NCBI RefSeq assembly: GCF_031679605.1
Contig: NZ_CP117522.1
Location: 5,766,001 to 5,830,000 of the forward strand
Length of the DNA stretch: 64,000 nt
From: Streptomyces luomodiensis
GTDB taxonomy: Bacteria; Actinomycetota; Actinomycetes; Streptomycetales; Streptomycetaceae
Direction of reading: 5' to 3'
The notes beneath the pieces are model-generated. The model worked only from the letters and a program-made list of their open reading frames with translations, was not told the origin of the DNA and made no database searches. The position numbers and the translations under genes are program-made. Positions 1 to 8,285 of the stretch are shown here, one piece after another; the first letter of the stretch is position 1; each line of letters opens with the position of its first letter.

Positions 1-63
1 ATCCAGGACGTCACTCCGACTCCGCACAACGGATGCCGCCCGCCCAAGCGTCGGCGCGTCTGA
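1..63 (+). CDS. rpsK: 30S ribosomal protein S11, C-terminal end (partial)
   Basis: The first 60 bases read in frame as the last 20 residues of S11, ending in the family's conserved basic tail PHNGCRPPKRRRV, followed by TGA at 61-63. Ribosomal protein S11 sits on the 30S platform near the Shine-Dalgarno duplex. The rest of the gene lies upstream of the window. It directly precedes rpsD with a 28-nt gap, the usual actinobacterial order S13-S11-S4-RpoA-L17, so it is probably cotranscribed with the next three genes. Confidence 0.93.
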   Translation: MQDVTPTPHNGCRPPKRRRV

Positions 64-91
64 CCAGCTGAAGTAGGAGACAACAAAAACA

Positions 92-718
92 ATGGCGCGT
101 TACACCGGGGCCGACTGCAAGCGTTGCCGTCGGGAGAAGCAGAAGCTCTTCCTCAAGGGGAGCAAGTGCGAGAGCGCGAAGTGCCCGATCGAGATCCGTC
201 CTTACCCCCCGGGTGAGCACGGTCGCGGGCGCACCAAGGACAGCGAGTACCTGCTGCAGCTTCGTGAGAAGCAGAAGGCGACCCGCATCTACGGTGTCCT
301 TGAGAAGCAGTTCCGTGGCTACTACGCGGAGGCGAACAGGAAGTCCGGCAAGACCGGTGAGAACCTGCTGCGCATCCTCGAGACCCGTCTCGACAACGTG
401 GTCTACCGGGCCGGCTTCGCCAAGTCCCGCGACCACGCCCGTCAGCTGGTCCGCCACGGCCACATCAACGTGAACGGCCGCAAGACCGACATCCCGTCGG
501 CCCGCGTCACCGTGAACGACATCATCGAGGTCCGTCCGAAGTCCCGGACCCTGACCCCCTTCCAGGTGGCTCAGGCCGAGGCGGGCGACCGCACCGTGCC
601 GGCGTGGCTGGAGGCCATTCCGTCGCAGCTGCGGATCCTCGTGCACTCGCTGCCCGAGCGCCAGGTGATCGACACCCAGGTGCAGGAGCAGCTGATCGTC
701 GAGCTCTACTCGAAGTAG
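92..718 (+). CDS. rpsD: 30S ribosomal protein S4
   Basis: S4 is a primary 16S rRNA binder that nucleates assembly of the 30S body and helps form the mRNA entry site. The 208-residue protein has the usual family length. The N-terminal region keeps a full zinc-type set, C9, C12, C26 and C31, so this is a cysteine-containing (C+) S4; the S4 RNA-binding domain covers roughly residues 95-160 (RLDNVVYRAGF, then RQLVRHGHINVNG). The ATG at 92 follows AGGAGA at 75-80 with good spacing. In other bacteria S4 represses its own operon, but I see no recognisable S4 operator here. Confidence 0.98.
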   Translation: MARYTGADCKRCRREKQKLFLKGSKCESAKCPIEIRPYPPGEHGRGRTKDSEYLLQLREKQKATRIYGVLEKQFRGYYAEANRKSGKTGENLLRILETRLDNVVYRAGFAKSRDHARQLVRHGHINVNGRKTDIPSARVTVNDIIEVRPKSRTLTPFQVAQAEAGDRTVPAWLEAIPSQLRILVHSLPERQVIDTQVQEQLIVELYSK

Positions 719-733
719 TAGAGGGCTGGACGA

Positions 734-772
734 TACGGGCGGTACGGAGCCGTTTGGCACGTACCGCCCGTA
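734..772 (+). terminator. rpsD-rpoA intergenic hairpin (attenuator or processing site)
   Basis: A perfect 12-bp stem (TACGGGCGGTAC at 734-745 with its complement at 761-772) encloses a 15-nt loop between the S4 stop and the RpoA start. No T-run follows, so complete termination is doubtful. Partial attenuation or an RNA-processing or stability element that sets the S4:RpoA ratio is more likely. The function is inferred from position only. Confidence 0.55.
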
Positions 773-826
773 CCATTGAAGGGTTCGGCGTCAAATAGCG
801 GGCGCCGAAGACTGGAGGCAAACCCC

Positions 827-1849
827 ATGCTGATCGCTCAGCGTCCCTCGTTGACCGAAGAGGTCGTCGACGAGTTCCGCTCCCGGTTCGTGATCGAGCC
901 GCTGGAGCCGGGCTTCGGCTACACCCTCGGAAACTCCCTGCGTCGTACGCTCCTGTCCTCGATCCCCGGTGCGGCCGTCACCAGCATCCGGATCGACGGG
1001 GTCCTGCACGAGTTCACCACCGTGCCGGGCGTCAAGGAGGACGTCACCGACCTGATCCTCAACATCAAGCAGCTGGTCGTCTCGAGCGAGCACGACGAGC
1101 CGGTCGTGATGTACCTGCGCAAGCAGGGCCCGGGTCTGGTCACCGCCGCCGACATCGCGCCGCCCGCCGGTGTCGAGGTGCACAACCCCGACCTGGTCCT
1201 GGCCACGCTGAACGGCAAGGGCAAGCTGGAGATGGAGCTGACCGTCGAGCGCGGTCGCGGCTACGTCTCCGCCGTCCAGAACAAGCAGGTCGGCCAGGAG
1301 ATCGGCCGCATCCCGGTCGACTCCATCTACTCGCCGGTGCTCAAGGTCACCTACAAGGTCGAGGCGACCCGTGTCGAGCAGCGCACCGACTTCGACAAGC
1401 TGATCGTCGACGTCGAGACCAAGCAGGCCATGCGGCCGCGCGATGCCATGGCGTCGGCCGGTAAGACCCTGGTCGAGCTGTTCGGCCTGGCCCGCGAGCT
1501 CAATGTGGACGCCGAGGGCATCGACATGGGTCCGTCCCCGACGGACGCCGCGCTCGCCGCGGACCTGGCGCTGCCGATCGAGGAGCTCGAGCTCACCGTC
1601 CGTTCGTACAACTGCCTCAAGCGCGAGGGCATCCACTCCGTGGGTGAGCTCGTGGCGCGGTCCGAGGCGGACCTGCTCGACATCCGGAACTTCGGCGCCA
1701 AGTCGATCGACGAGGTCAAGGCGAAGCTGGCCGGTATGGGCCTGGCGCTCAAGGACAGCCCGCCCGGATTCGACCCGACCGCCGCGGCGGACGCCTTCGG
1801 CGCGGACGACGACGCGGACGCCGGTTTCGTCGAGACCGAGCAGTACTGA
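827..1849 (+). CDS. rpoA: DNA-directed RNA polymerase subunit alpha
   Basis: This is the assembly platform of RNA polymerase. It is 340 residues from the ATG at 827, which has GGAGG at 815-819; an upstream in-frame ATG at 776 lies in the hairpin-bearing intergenic region and has no such site. The N-terminal dimerisation domain is about residues 1-230 ([23 protein letters not shown]). A flexible linker leads to the C-terminal domain at about 245-320 ([20 protein letters not shown], then [13 protein letters not shown]), which binds UP elements and activators. An acidic Ala/Asp tail follows, typical of streptomycetes. It is cotranscribed with rpsD and rplQ. Confidence 0.98.
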   Translation: MLIAQRPSLTEEVVDEFRSRFVIEPLEPGFGYTLGNSLRRTLLSSIPGAAVTSIRIDGVLHEFTTVPGVKEDVTDLILNIKQLVVSSEHDEPVVMYLRKQGPGLVTAADIAPPAGVEVHNPDLVLATLNGKGKLEMELTVERGRGYVSAVQNKQVGQEIGRIPVDSIYSPVLKVTYKVEATRVEQRTDFDKLIVDVETKQAMRPRDAMASAGKTLVELFGLARELNVDAEGIDMGPSPTDAALAADLALPIEELELTVRSYNCLKREGIHSVGELVARSEADLLDIRNFGAKSIDEVKAKLAGMGLALKDSPPGFDPTAAADAFGADDDADAGFVETEQY

Positions 1850-1927
1850 GACCTCCGGCGGGCACTCGCCCGTCGGTAACTGACACCGGTACCTGATACG
1901 GCCGGTGCAGACATCTAGGAGATACAC

Positions 1928-2455
1928 ATGCCGAAGCCCACCAAGGGCGCCCGTCTGGGCGGCAGCGCTGCGCACGAGCGGCTCCTGCTGGCGAACCTCG
2001 CCACCGCGCTGTTCGAGCACGGCCGGATCACCACCACCGAGGCGAAGGCCCGCCGCCTGCGCCCGGTCGCGGAGAAGCTGGTCACCAAGGCGAAGAAGGG
2101 CGACCTTCACAACCGCCGTCTGGTGCTCCAGACCATCCGCGACAAGAGCGTCGTGCACACTCTCTTCACCGAGATCGGGCCGCGCTACGAGAACCGGCCG
2201 GGTGGCTACACCCGCATCACCAAGATCGGTAACCGCCGTGGCGACAACGCCCCGATGGCGGTCATCGAGCTGGTCGAGGCGCTGACCGTGCAGCAGGAGG
2301 CCGTCGGCGAGGCCGAGGCCGCCACCAAGCGCTCCGCCAAGGACGCCGCCGGCGACCAGGCCGCCGCGAACCTCAAGAAGGACGAGGCCCCGGCCGCCGA
2401 GGCCACCGAGGCCGAGGCCACCGAGGCTCCGGCCGAGGAGAGCAAGGACGCCTGA
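1928..2455 (+). CDS. rplQ: 50S ribosomal protein L17
   Basis: L17 binds 23S rRNA near the peptide exit tunnel. The first 120 residues or so are the conserved domain ([20 protein letters not shown], later NRPGGYTRI). Residues 125-175 form a low-complexity Ala/Glu/Lys extension with repeated [14 protein letters not shown] units, seen in actinobacterial L17 and presumably disordered. The ATG at 1928 is preceded by TAGGAGA. It is the last gene of the operon, with a strong terminator 20 nt downstream. Confidence 0.97.
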   Translation: MPKPTKGARLGGSAAHERLLLANLATALFEHGRITTTEAKARRLRPVAEKLVTKAKKGDLHNRRLVLQTIRDKSVVHTLFTEIGPRYENRPGGYTRITKIGNRRGDNAPMAVIELVEALTVQQEAVGEAEAATKRSAKDAAGDQAAANLKKDEAPAAEATEAEATEAPAEESKDA

Positions 2456-2474
2456 GCGCCCTTCCGGCCACATG

Positions 2475-2511
2475 GACGGGCCCGCCCCCGCGACACGGGG
2501 GCGGGCCCGTC
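2475..2511 (+). terminator. rplQ terminator
   Basis: A perfect 15-bp GC-rich inverted repeat (GACGGGCCCGCCCCC at 2475-2489 and its complement at 2497-2511) with a 7-nt loop lies just after the L17 stop. Streptomyces terminators commonly lack a T-run, as here. It separates the ribosomal operon from truA. Confidence 0.85.
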
Positions 2512-2532
2512 CCGCATGGAGAGGAACCATTG

Positions 2533-3399
2533 GTGACTGACGAGGCGGCGCCCGGTTTCGTACGGGTCCGGCTGGATCTCGCCTACGACGGCAAGGACTT
2601 CTCGGGCTGGGCCAAGCAGCGCGAGCGGCGCACCGTACAGGGCGAGCTGGAGAGCGCGCTGCGGACGGTGACGCGCTCCTGTGAGACGTACGAGCTGACC
2701 GTCGCGGGCCGCACCGACGCCGGGGTGCACGCCCGTGGCCAGGTGGCGCACGTGGACCTGCCCGAGGAGCTGTGGGCCGAGCACCGGGACAAGCTGCTCC
2801 GCCGGCTGGCCGGCCGGCTGCCCCACGACATACGGGTCTGGCGGGTCACCGAGGCCCCGGCCGGGTTCAACGCCCGTTTCTCCGCGATCTGGCGGCGCTA
2901 CGCCTACCGGGTCACCGACCACCCCGGCGGGGTCGACCCGCTGCTGCGCGGCCATGTGCTGTGGCACGACTGGCCGCTGGACGTGGACGCCATGAACGCG
3001 GCCTCGAAGCGGCTCCTGGGCGAGCACGACTTCGCCGCGTACTGCAAGCGGCGCGACGGCGCCACCACCATCCGCACCCTCCAGCGGCTCGACTGGGTGC
3101 GCGGCGCGGACGGCATCGTCACGGCCACGGTGCGGGCGGATGCCTTCTGCCACAACATGGTGCGCTCGCTGGTGGGCGCCCTGCTCTTCGTCGGCGACGG
3201 CCACCGCGCCCCCGACTGGCCGGCCACGGTGCTCGCCGCGGGCGTGCGCGACTCCGCCGTCCACGTGGTCCGCCCCCATGGCCTGACGCTGGAGGAGGTC
3301 GGCTATCCGGCCGACGACCAACTCGCGGCCCGTAACCGGGAGTCCCGCAACAAGCGCTCCCTGGCGGGCGCGACGGCGATCGGCTCCGGCTGCTGCTGA
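2533..3399 (+). CDS. truA: tRNA pseudouridine(38-40) synthase
   Basis: TruA isomerises uridines 38-40 of the tRNA anticodon stem-loop to pseudouridine. The catalytic aspartate is in the motif [13 protein letters not shown] (D62 counting from the chosen start). Other family signatures are FSGWAKQ near residue 25 and [17 protein letters not shown] in the C-terminal half. TTG at 2530 and GTG at 2533 are adjacent possible starts; GTG gives better spacing from GAGAGGA at 2519-2525. It follows the rplQ terminator by about 20 nt, the common actinobacterial position. The C-terminus ends in an unremarkable basic and Gly/Cys tail. Confidence 0.94.
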   Translation: MTDEAAPGFVRVRLDLAYDGKDFSGWAKQRERRTVQGELESALRTVTRSCETYELTVAGRTDAGVHARGQVAHVDLPEELWAEHRDKLLRRLAGRLPHDIRVWRVTEAPAGFNARFSAIWRRYAYRVTDHPGGVDPLLRGHVLWHDWPLDVDAMNAASKRLLGEHDFAAYCKRRDGATTIRTLQRLDWVRGADGIVTATVRADAFCHNMVRSLVGALLFVGDGHRAPDWPATVLAAGVRDSAVHVVRPHGLTLEEVGYPADDQLAARNRESRNKRSLAGATAIGSGCC

Positions 3400-3410
3400 A
3401 CCGTGAAGGG

Positions 3411-3435
3411 GTGTTGGCAGGCGATCACCGGGTAT
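3411..3435 (+). promoter_or_regulatory. Candidate sigma-B-type promoter of the rsb module
   Basis: GTGT at 3411-3414, a 15-nt spacer and GGGTAT at 3430-3435 fit the Streptomyces sigma-B-family consensus as I recall it (GNNT, 14-16 nt, GGGTA[C/T]). It lies about 140 nt upstream of the RsbR-like start, which would give an autoregulated stress module. The match is by eye; no experimental support is visible. Confidence 0.45.
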
Positions 3436-3574
3436 TCGCCACGCGCGGTGTCGCATCCGCCGGGCGGCGGAGGCCGAGGCGGCACGGGGATGGACATGAT
3501 GCGCTTCCGGGGCCTTCGGAAGATCGATAAAATCTGCCCACCGACAACGGTCGACGACCGCGAAAGGGACCCGC

Positions 3575-4453
3575 GTGACTACCAGCGAGGCCGCTGTACG
3601 GGAGCGCCTGACCAGGGCGCTCCAGGAGCGTGACGAGGAGATCGCCGATCGCTGGGTCGAGCTGCAGATGGAGCAGGCCCTGCTGGACACCGACATCGGG
3701 GAGGCCGAACTCCGCGAGGAGGCCTACGCCTTGATCGAGGCGCTGGTCCCGGGTCTGCAGAGCGGTGTGCCGGTGGACCGGGTGGTGACCTCCACTCCGG
3801 GGCTGCACGAGGCCGTGGTCGGGCTGTCGCTGCGCCGGGCGCGGGCCGGGGCCACACCGACGGCCACCTCGCTCGCGGTGCTCGCGCTCAAGGAGGCCCT
3901 GCTCAAGGCGGTGCAGCGGGACACCCGTGACGCCGAGGAGCTGTTCGCCTCGGCGGTCTTCATGAACCGGCTGCTCGATGTGGCAGGGGCGCTGTCCTTC
4001 GAGACGTATGTGGAGGGCCGGGAGGAGATCATCCGCCGGCAGAGCCAGCAGTTGATGGAGCAGTCGACACCGGTGGTGCGGCTGTGGCGGCAAGTGCTGG
4101 CCGTCCCGCTGATCGGCACGCTGGACACCGCGCGGACCCAGGTGGTCATGGAGAACCTCCTCCAGGCCATCCAGGACCACGAGGCGTTGGTCGCGATCGT
4201 CGACATCACGGGCGTGCCGACGGTGGACACCGCCGTCGCCCAGCATCTGATGCAGACCGTCAACGCGGTGCGGCTGATGGGCGCGGACTGCGTCATCAGC
4301 GGGGTCCGGCCCTCGATCGCCCAGACCATCGCCCAGCTCGGTATCGATCTGTCCACCATCCTCACCCGGGCGACGCTGGCCGACGCGCTGGCCGCCGCGA
4401 TCAAGCTGATCGACGGCCCCGGGCCCGACGGTGATGAAGGAGACGGCCGGTGA
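3575..4453 (+). CDS. RsbR-like stressosome scaffold/sensor with STAS domain
   Basis: RsbR paralogues form the stressosome shell with RsbS and sense stress through variable N-terminal domains. Residues 1-155 are an all-helical sensor region of RsbRD type without an obvious haem or flavin site. Residues 175-285 are a STAS domain. The two threonines phosphorylated by RsbT in Bacillus have counterparts: T219 in GVPTVDTAVAQ and T251 in VRPSIAQT. The GTG start at 3575 has GAAAGGGA upstream. It overlaps the RsbS gene by 4 nt (GTGA), so the two are translationally coupled. This is the first gene of a tight five-gene operon. Confidence 0.9.
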   Translation: MTTSEAAVRERLTRALQERDEEIADRWVELQMEQALLDTDIGEAELREEAYALIEALVPGLQSGVPVDRVVTSTPGLHEAVVGLSLRRARAGATPTATSLAVLALKEALLKAVQRDTRDAEELFASAVFMNRLLDVAGALSFETYVEGREEIIRRQSQQLMEQSTPVVRLWRQVLAVPLIGTLDTARTQVVMENLLQAIQDHEALVAIVDITGVPTVDTAVAQHLMQTVNAVRLMGADCVISGVRPSIAQTIAQLGIDLSTILTRATLADALAAAIKLIDGPGPDGDEGDGR

Positions 4454-4860
4454 CCGGTCAGCCCCAGCCCGGAGTTCCGATTCTGCGACTGGGCGATGTC
4501 CTGGTCACCGGCCTGCTCAATGAGCTCGACGACCGGACCGCCATCGCCTTCACCGAGGAGCTGACCGAGCGGATCTCGGCCGAGGGCGCCCGCGGGGTGC
4601 TCATCGACATCTCCCGGCTGGAGATCATCGACTCGTTCGTGGCCCGGACGCTGATGGAGCTGACCACGGTGGCCCGGCTGCTGGGCGCCCGGGTGATCGT
4701 GGCCGGGATGCGACCGCCGGTGGCGATCACCCTGGTCGAGCTGGGGATCGAACTCGTCGGTGTGGAGACCGCACTCAATCCGGAGCAGGGCATGGCCGCG
4801 CTGGGGTGGCGGCAGGCCCCACAGCCTCCGGAAGGGGCCCGACGTGGCACTGCCGGGTGA
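4450..4860 (+). CDS. RsbS-like antagonist STAS protein
   Basis: RsbS is the single-domain STAS protein of the stressosome core that sequesters the RsbT kinase until it is phosphorylated. Here it is 136 residues. The segment RLEIIDSFVARTL carries S62, which aligns with the RsbT target serine of Bacillus RsbS. GTG at 4450 overlaps the RsbR stop. The C-terminus has an extra Pro/Arg-rich tail of about 20 residues, and its last codons overlap the RsbT start by 17 nt. Order and overlaps match the canonical rsbR-rsbS-rsbT arrangement. Confidence 0.91.
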   Translation: MTGQPQPGVPILRLGDVLVTGLLNELDDRTAIAFTEELTERISAEGARGVLIDISRLEIIDSFVARTLMELTTVARLLGARVIVAGMRPPVAITLVELGIELVGVETALNPEQGMAALGWRQAPQPPEGARRGTAG

Positions 4861-5323
4861 ATCCCTTTTCGCCTCCCGCGGTACCAAGGTGTCCTCGCGG
4901 GCGCAGGGCCGGCGCCCGACCGGGCCGGCCACGTATCCGGTACGCACCGAGGAGGACCTGCTGACGGTCCGCCACGCGGTGCGCGCGGCCACCGTCGAGG
5001 TGGGCTTCGGCCTGGTGGACCAGACCCGGGTGGTCACGGCCGCCAGCGAGCTCGCCCGTAACGCGTATGTCCACGGGGGCGGCGGCACGGTCACCCTCGA
5101 GTATCCGCGCGAGTCCTCCGGGCGGCGGGGGCTGCGGCTGACCGTCATGGACGAGGGACCGGGGATCGCGGACCTCGACGCGGCGCTGACCGACGGCTTC
5201 ACCACCGGCACCGGCCTGGGCCACGGCCTGGGCGGCGCCCGGCGGCTGATGGACGAGTTCACGGTGCGCACCGGACCGGGTGAGGGCACCGTGGTGGTCG
5301 CCACCCGCTGGACGGTCCGGTGA
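4844..5323 (+). CDS. RsbT-like serine/threonine switch kinase
   Basis: RsbT-family GHKL kinases phosphorylate RsbR and RsbS, are released from the stressosome and activate an RsbU phosphatase. The protein is 159 residues. ATP-fold motifs are visible: N box ASELARNAYVHGGGG, G1 box MDEGPGIADLD and G2 box GTGLGHGLGGARRL. The start is taken at GTG 4844 behind GGAAGGGG; a longer frame from 4760 would lie mostly inside the RsbS gene. It ends in a GTGA overlap with the next gene. Confidence 0.9.
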   Translation: MALPGESLFASRGTKVSSRAQGRRPTGPATYPVRTEEDLLTVRHAVRAATVEVGFGLVDQTRVVTAASELARNAYVHGGGGTVTLEYPRESSGRRGLRLTVMDEGPGIADLDAALTDGFTTGTGLGHGLGGARRLMDEFTVRTGPGEGTVVVATRWTVR

Positions 5324-6339
5324 CCCACCCGCTCACGGCGCCCACCACCGAGGTGCGCGTCGACCACCGCAGCGCCGTGCACCTGGCCGCCGAGACGGCG
5401 CGCGCGGTGGCCCGGGAGTGCGGGCTGCCGGGCGCGCTGCCCGATCAGGCGGCGCTGATCGCCTCGGAGCTGGCGACCAACCTGAACAAGCACGCCGGCG
5501 ACGGCACGCTCTACGTCCAGCCCCTGCCGCTGGGCCACGGTGTGGAGATCGTCGCCGCCGACCGGGGCCCCGGTATGCGGGACCCCGAGCGCTGTCCGGC
5601 GGACGGCTGCACCACCGCCGGAACGCTGGGGGGCGGGCTCGGCGCCGTGAACCGGATGGCCACCCACTTCACCATCCGCAGCGCCGACGGCCCAGGTGCG
5701 GGCACCTGGGCCTGCGCCCGGCTCACCCCGCCGGGCGAGCGGCGGCAGGAGTGGCAGGGGGTGGGCACGGTCTGTCTGCCCGCCGAAGGCGAGGAGGACT
5801 GCGGCGACGCCCGCGCGATCGTCGACACCGGCTCCGCCCGCACCGCGGTCGTCCTCGACGGTCTCGGCCACGGCCGGGCCGCCGCCGAGGCGGCCCAGGC
5901 GGCCCTGGGGGCGTTCCACACCGACCCCGACCGGCCGCTGCCGGAGGTGGTCACCCGGATGCACCGGGTTCTGCGGCACACCCGCGGGGCCGCGGTGGGG
6001 CTGCTGCGGCTGTACCCCGACCGCGCCGACTACTGCGGCATCGGCAACATCCGCGCCCTCGCCCTGAGCCACGAGGGCGTGTCGTACCGGCTGACCGGGC
6101 AGCCCGGGGTGGTCGGCTGGGAGATGCCCGCACCGCGCGTGCACGGCTTCCCGCTGCCCCAGGGGTCCACGGCGGTGCTGCACAGCGACGGCATCGACGC
6201 CCGCTGGGGGCTCGACCCGCCCCCGCGGCTGCTCCGTCTGCCGCCGCCCCTGCTGTCCGCCGCACTCGCCCATGGCCATCGCCGCGTCCGCGACGACGCC
6301 ACGGTTCTCGCGGCCAGGTCTCCCTTAAGGCTTCCATGA
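5320..6339 (+). CDS. RsbX-like PP2C phosphatase fused to a GHKL ATPase domain
   Basis: In Bacillus, RsbX dephosphorylates RsbR and RsbS to reset the stressosome. This 339-residue protein has two parts. Residues 1-135 are a GHKL ATPase-like domain with intact boxes (IASELATNLNKH, AADRGPGMRDP, GTLGGGLGAVNRMA). Residues 150-335 are a SpoIIE/RsbX-type PP2C domain (VLDGLGHGRAAAEAA, VLHSDGIDARWG, VRDDATVLAA). One polypeptide could therefore hold both kinase and phosphatase activity. The GTG start overlaps the RsbT stop and the stop overlaps the next ATG. The fold assignment is firm; the target proteins are inferred from context. Confidence 0.85.
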   Translation: MTHPLTAPTTEVRVDHRSAVHLAAETARAVARECGLPGALPDQAALIASELATNLNKHAGDGTLYVQPLPLGHGVEIVAADRGPGMRDPERCPADGCTTAGTLGGGLGAVNRMATHFTIRSADGPGAGTWACARLTPPGERRQEWQGVGTVCLPAEGEEDCGDARAIVDTGSARTAVVLDGLGHGRAAAEAAQAALGAFHTDPDRPLPEVVTRMHRVLRHTRGAAVGLLRLYPDRADYCGIGNIRALALSHEGVSYRLTGQPGVVGWEMPAPRVHGFPLPQGSTAVLHSDGIDARWGLDPPPRLLRLPPPLLSAALAHGHRRVRDDATVLAARSPLRLP

Positions 6340-7613
6340 CGACGAGGACCCTCACCTGCGCCACGACAGCGGCGCTCAGCCGGGCCGTCCGGGCGCTGGC
6401 CCGGGACCACGCCCTGGACCCGGCGGTCCGGGCACGCCTGGTGCTGTCCGCCGCCGAGGCCGCCGGGGCGGCGCTGCGCGCAGGCCGCGAGACCGGGCTG
6501 ACGTGGGCGTACGACCCGGAGGAGGGGGTGCTCACGGTGGTGCTGCGGATGCCGCCGGGCGGGACGGGCCCGATGGCGGGGGATCTTCCGCTGGCCGCCG
6601 ACGCGGTGACCGAGGACGAGGTGGTGTGGCGCCTCCCGGCGTCCGCTGCGTCCTCGGCGGCCCCGGTGTCCCCGACGTCCCCTGCGTCCCCGGCGTCCCC
6701 GGGGCAGGCGGCGCCCGACGGCGCCGGGGAGGGTGCCCCCGACGACGCCGCCCTCGCCGCCGAGGAGCTGCGGGCCGTCGTGGCCGCCGCCGACGCGCTC
6801 ACCGCCGAGCACCGCCGCCTCAACGACGAACTCGCGGAGACCAACAGCGGGGTGCTCGCGCTCTACGTCCAGCTCGACGAGCGGGACGAGCAGTTGCGCA
6901 CCGCGCACGGCCAGACCCTGCGGGAGCTGGAGGACGCGCTGCGTCCGCCGCCCATCAAGGCCGACGGTCTCGAACTCGCCGTGCACTACGAGCCGGCCGG
7001 CACCGACGCGCCCACCGGCGGCGATCTGTACGACTGGTTCGTGCTGCCCGACGGCACCGTCCACATCACCATCGTGGACGCGCTGGGCCATGGGGTGACC
7101 AGTACGCGCAGCGCGCTCAACGTCACCCACGCGGTGCGCACCCTGGCCCTGGAGGGCCACCGGCTCCAGTCGATCGTGGGCCGCACGGACGAGATCCTGC
7201 GCCCCTTCGACCGGTCGGTGATGGCTACCGTGCTGCTCGCCCGTATCGATCCGGCCACCGGTGAGCTGTGGCTGGCCAACGGGAGCCATCCGCCCGCGCT
7301 GCTGCTGCGCCGCGACGGGTCGGCCCGGTATCTGGAGGCCCGGGGGCGCGGGATCGGCTTCCCGTTGCCCGGCAGCGAGACGCCGCTGACCGAGCGGCTG
7401 GCCCCCGGGGACCTCCTCGTGCTCTACACCGACGGTCTCACCGAGAGCCGCCGGGACCCGATCGAGGGCGAGAAGCGCCTGATCGAGGCCGCGCACAAGC
7501 ATCTGCAGAGCCCGATCGAGGAGGTCCCCGGCGCCATCGCGGAGGATATGCACACGGTGATCCTGCATCCGGACGACACCCTGGCGATGGCGGTGCGGGT
7601 CGCCGGTCGGTGA
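6336..7613 (+). CDS. RsbU-like SpoIIE-family PP2C phosphatase
   Basis: The 425-residue protein starts at ATG 6336, overlapping the previous stop (ATGA). Residues 1-95 look like a degenerate ATPase-type domain without clear nucleotide boxes. A Pro/Ser/Ala linker follows at about 105-130, then a coiled coil at about 140-195 (LTAEHRRLNDELAE), then the PP2C domain with metal-ligand motifs PTGGDLYDWF, VDALGHGVTS, LVLYTDGLTES and DDTLAMAV. By context it is the RsbT-activated output phosphatase of the module, but no sigma factor, anti-sigma or RsbV-type antagonist gene lies beside it, so its substrate is unknown. A terminator follows directly. Confidence 0.86.
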   Translation: MTTRTLTCATTAALSRAVRALARDHALDPAVRARLVLSAAEAAGAALRAGRETGLTWAYDPEEGVLTVVLRMPPGGTGPMAGDLPLAADAVTEDEVVWRLPASAASSAAPVSPTSPASPASPGQAAPDGAGEGAPDDAALAAEELRAVVAAADALTAEHRRLNDELAETNSGVLALYVQLDERDEQLRTAHGQTLRELEDALRPPPIKADGLELAVHYEPAGTDAPTGGDLYDWFVLPDGTVHITIVDALGHGVTSTRSALNVTHAVRTLALEGHRLQSIVGRTDEILRPFDRSVMATVLLARIDPATGELWLANGSHPPALLLRRDGSARYLEARGRGIGFPLPGSETPLTERLAPGDLLVLYTDGLTESRRDPIEGEKRLIEAAHKHLQSPIEEVPGAIAEDMHTVILHPDDTLAMAVRVAGR

Positions 7614-7619
7614 GCCCAC

Positions 7620-7651
7620 CGGCACGGGCCCGCGTCAATGGGCCCGTGCCG
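7620..7651. terminator. Bidirectional terminator between convergent genes
   Basis: A perfect 12-bp stem (CGGCACGGGCCC at 7620-7631 with its complement at 7640-7651) and an 8-nt loop lie between the stop of the RsbU-like gene and the stop of the minus-strand gene at 7663. Because it is symmetric it can serve both transcripts. Confidence 0.8.
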
Positions 7652-7662
7652 ACGGGGCCGGA

Positions 7663-8187
7663 TCAGTGATCGGCGGCCGGGCCGAGGCGCTGCCGCGGGA
7701 TACGGCCCTGATGGTCCCGCTGCCGGGGGACCGGACGCGGGAGCGGGCGCTCGTCATGCGGCTGCGCGCGGACCAGTTGCTCGAACAGGGGCCGCGCCGC
7801 GACCAGCGCCTCCCGCATCCGCTCGGTGTCGGCCTCGCCCTCATGCACCCGCGCGGCCATGGTGTGCAGCCGGCGGTAGCCGTCGATCTCGTCGGGATGA
7901 CGGACGGACAGCGCGTCCATCCGCTTCGCGTCGGACTCGGCCGGATAGCCACGGTCGACGGCCAACGCGCCCAGCAGCCGGTCGGCTTCGCGCAGCGCCC
8001 ATCCGGGGGAGTCCACGAACCGCTCCTGAAGGCCCGCCCACCGTGCCGCGTACTGCTCCCTCGCTTCGGGGGGCAGGCTCCGGACCGGCAGATCGCCGCT
8101 GCGGCCCTGCCGCACCGAGGGGGCGATCACAAGGCCCGCCATGGCGGCCAGGGCCGCCAGCAGGATGATGAGCGTGACTGTTGACAT
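7663..8187 (-). CDS. Small membrane-anchored protein of unknown function
   Basis: The 174-residue protein has one N-terminal hydrophobic segment (TVTLIILLAALAAMAGLVI), most likely an uncleaved anchor. A mostly helical, charged domain follows with a conserved-looking core (YAARWAGLQERFVDSPGWAL, then EADRLLGAL). The C-terminal 30 residues are Pro/Arg/Gln-rich. I chose ATG 8187, which begins at the hydrophobic segment and has GGAAGG upstream, over a start 15 codons earlier. I recognise no catalytic motif. Proteins of this type recur in Streptomyces genomes as hypothetical secreted or membrane proteins. Confidence 0.7.
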   Translation of the reverse strand: MSTVTLIILLAALAAMAGLVIAPSVRQGRSGDLPVRSLPPEAREQYAARWAGLQERFVDSPGWALREADRLLGALAVDRGYPAESDAKRMDALSVRHPDEIDGYRRLHTMAARVHEGEADTERMREALVAARPLFEQLVRAQPHDERPLPRPVPRQRDHQGRIPRQRLGPAADH

Positions 8188-8285
8188 CGCAGTGCCTTCC
8201 GCAGAGATTTCCTCGCTCGAGGCTGTTATCACCGAGTGTTACCGATGATCTCCGCGGCAAACACGGCAGGTATGCGCCAAGGGTC

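Noticed and set aside
791..2530. Long minus-strand frame opposite rpoA and rplQ
   Set aside because: Antisense shadow from GC-biased codons; rpoA and rplQ on the plus strand are unmistakable.
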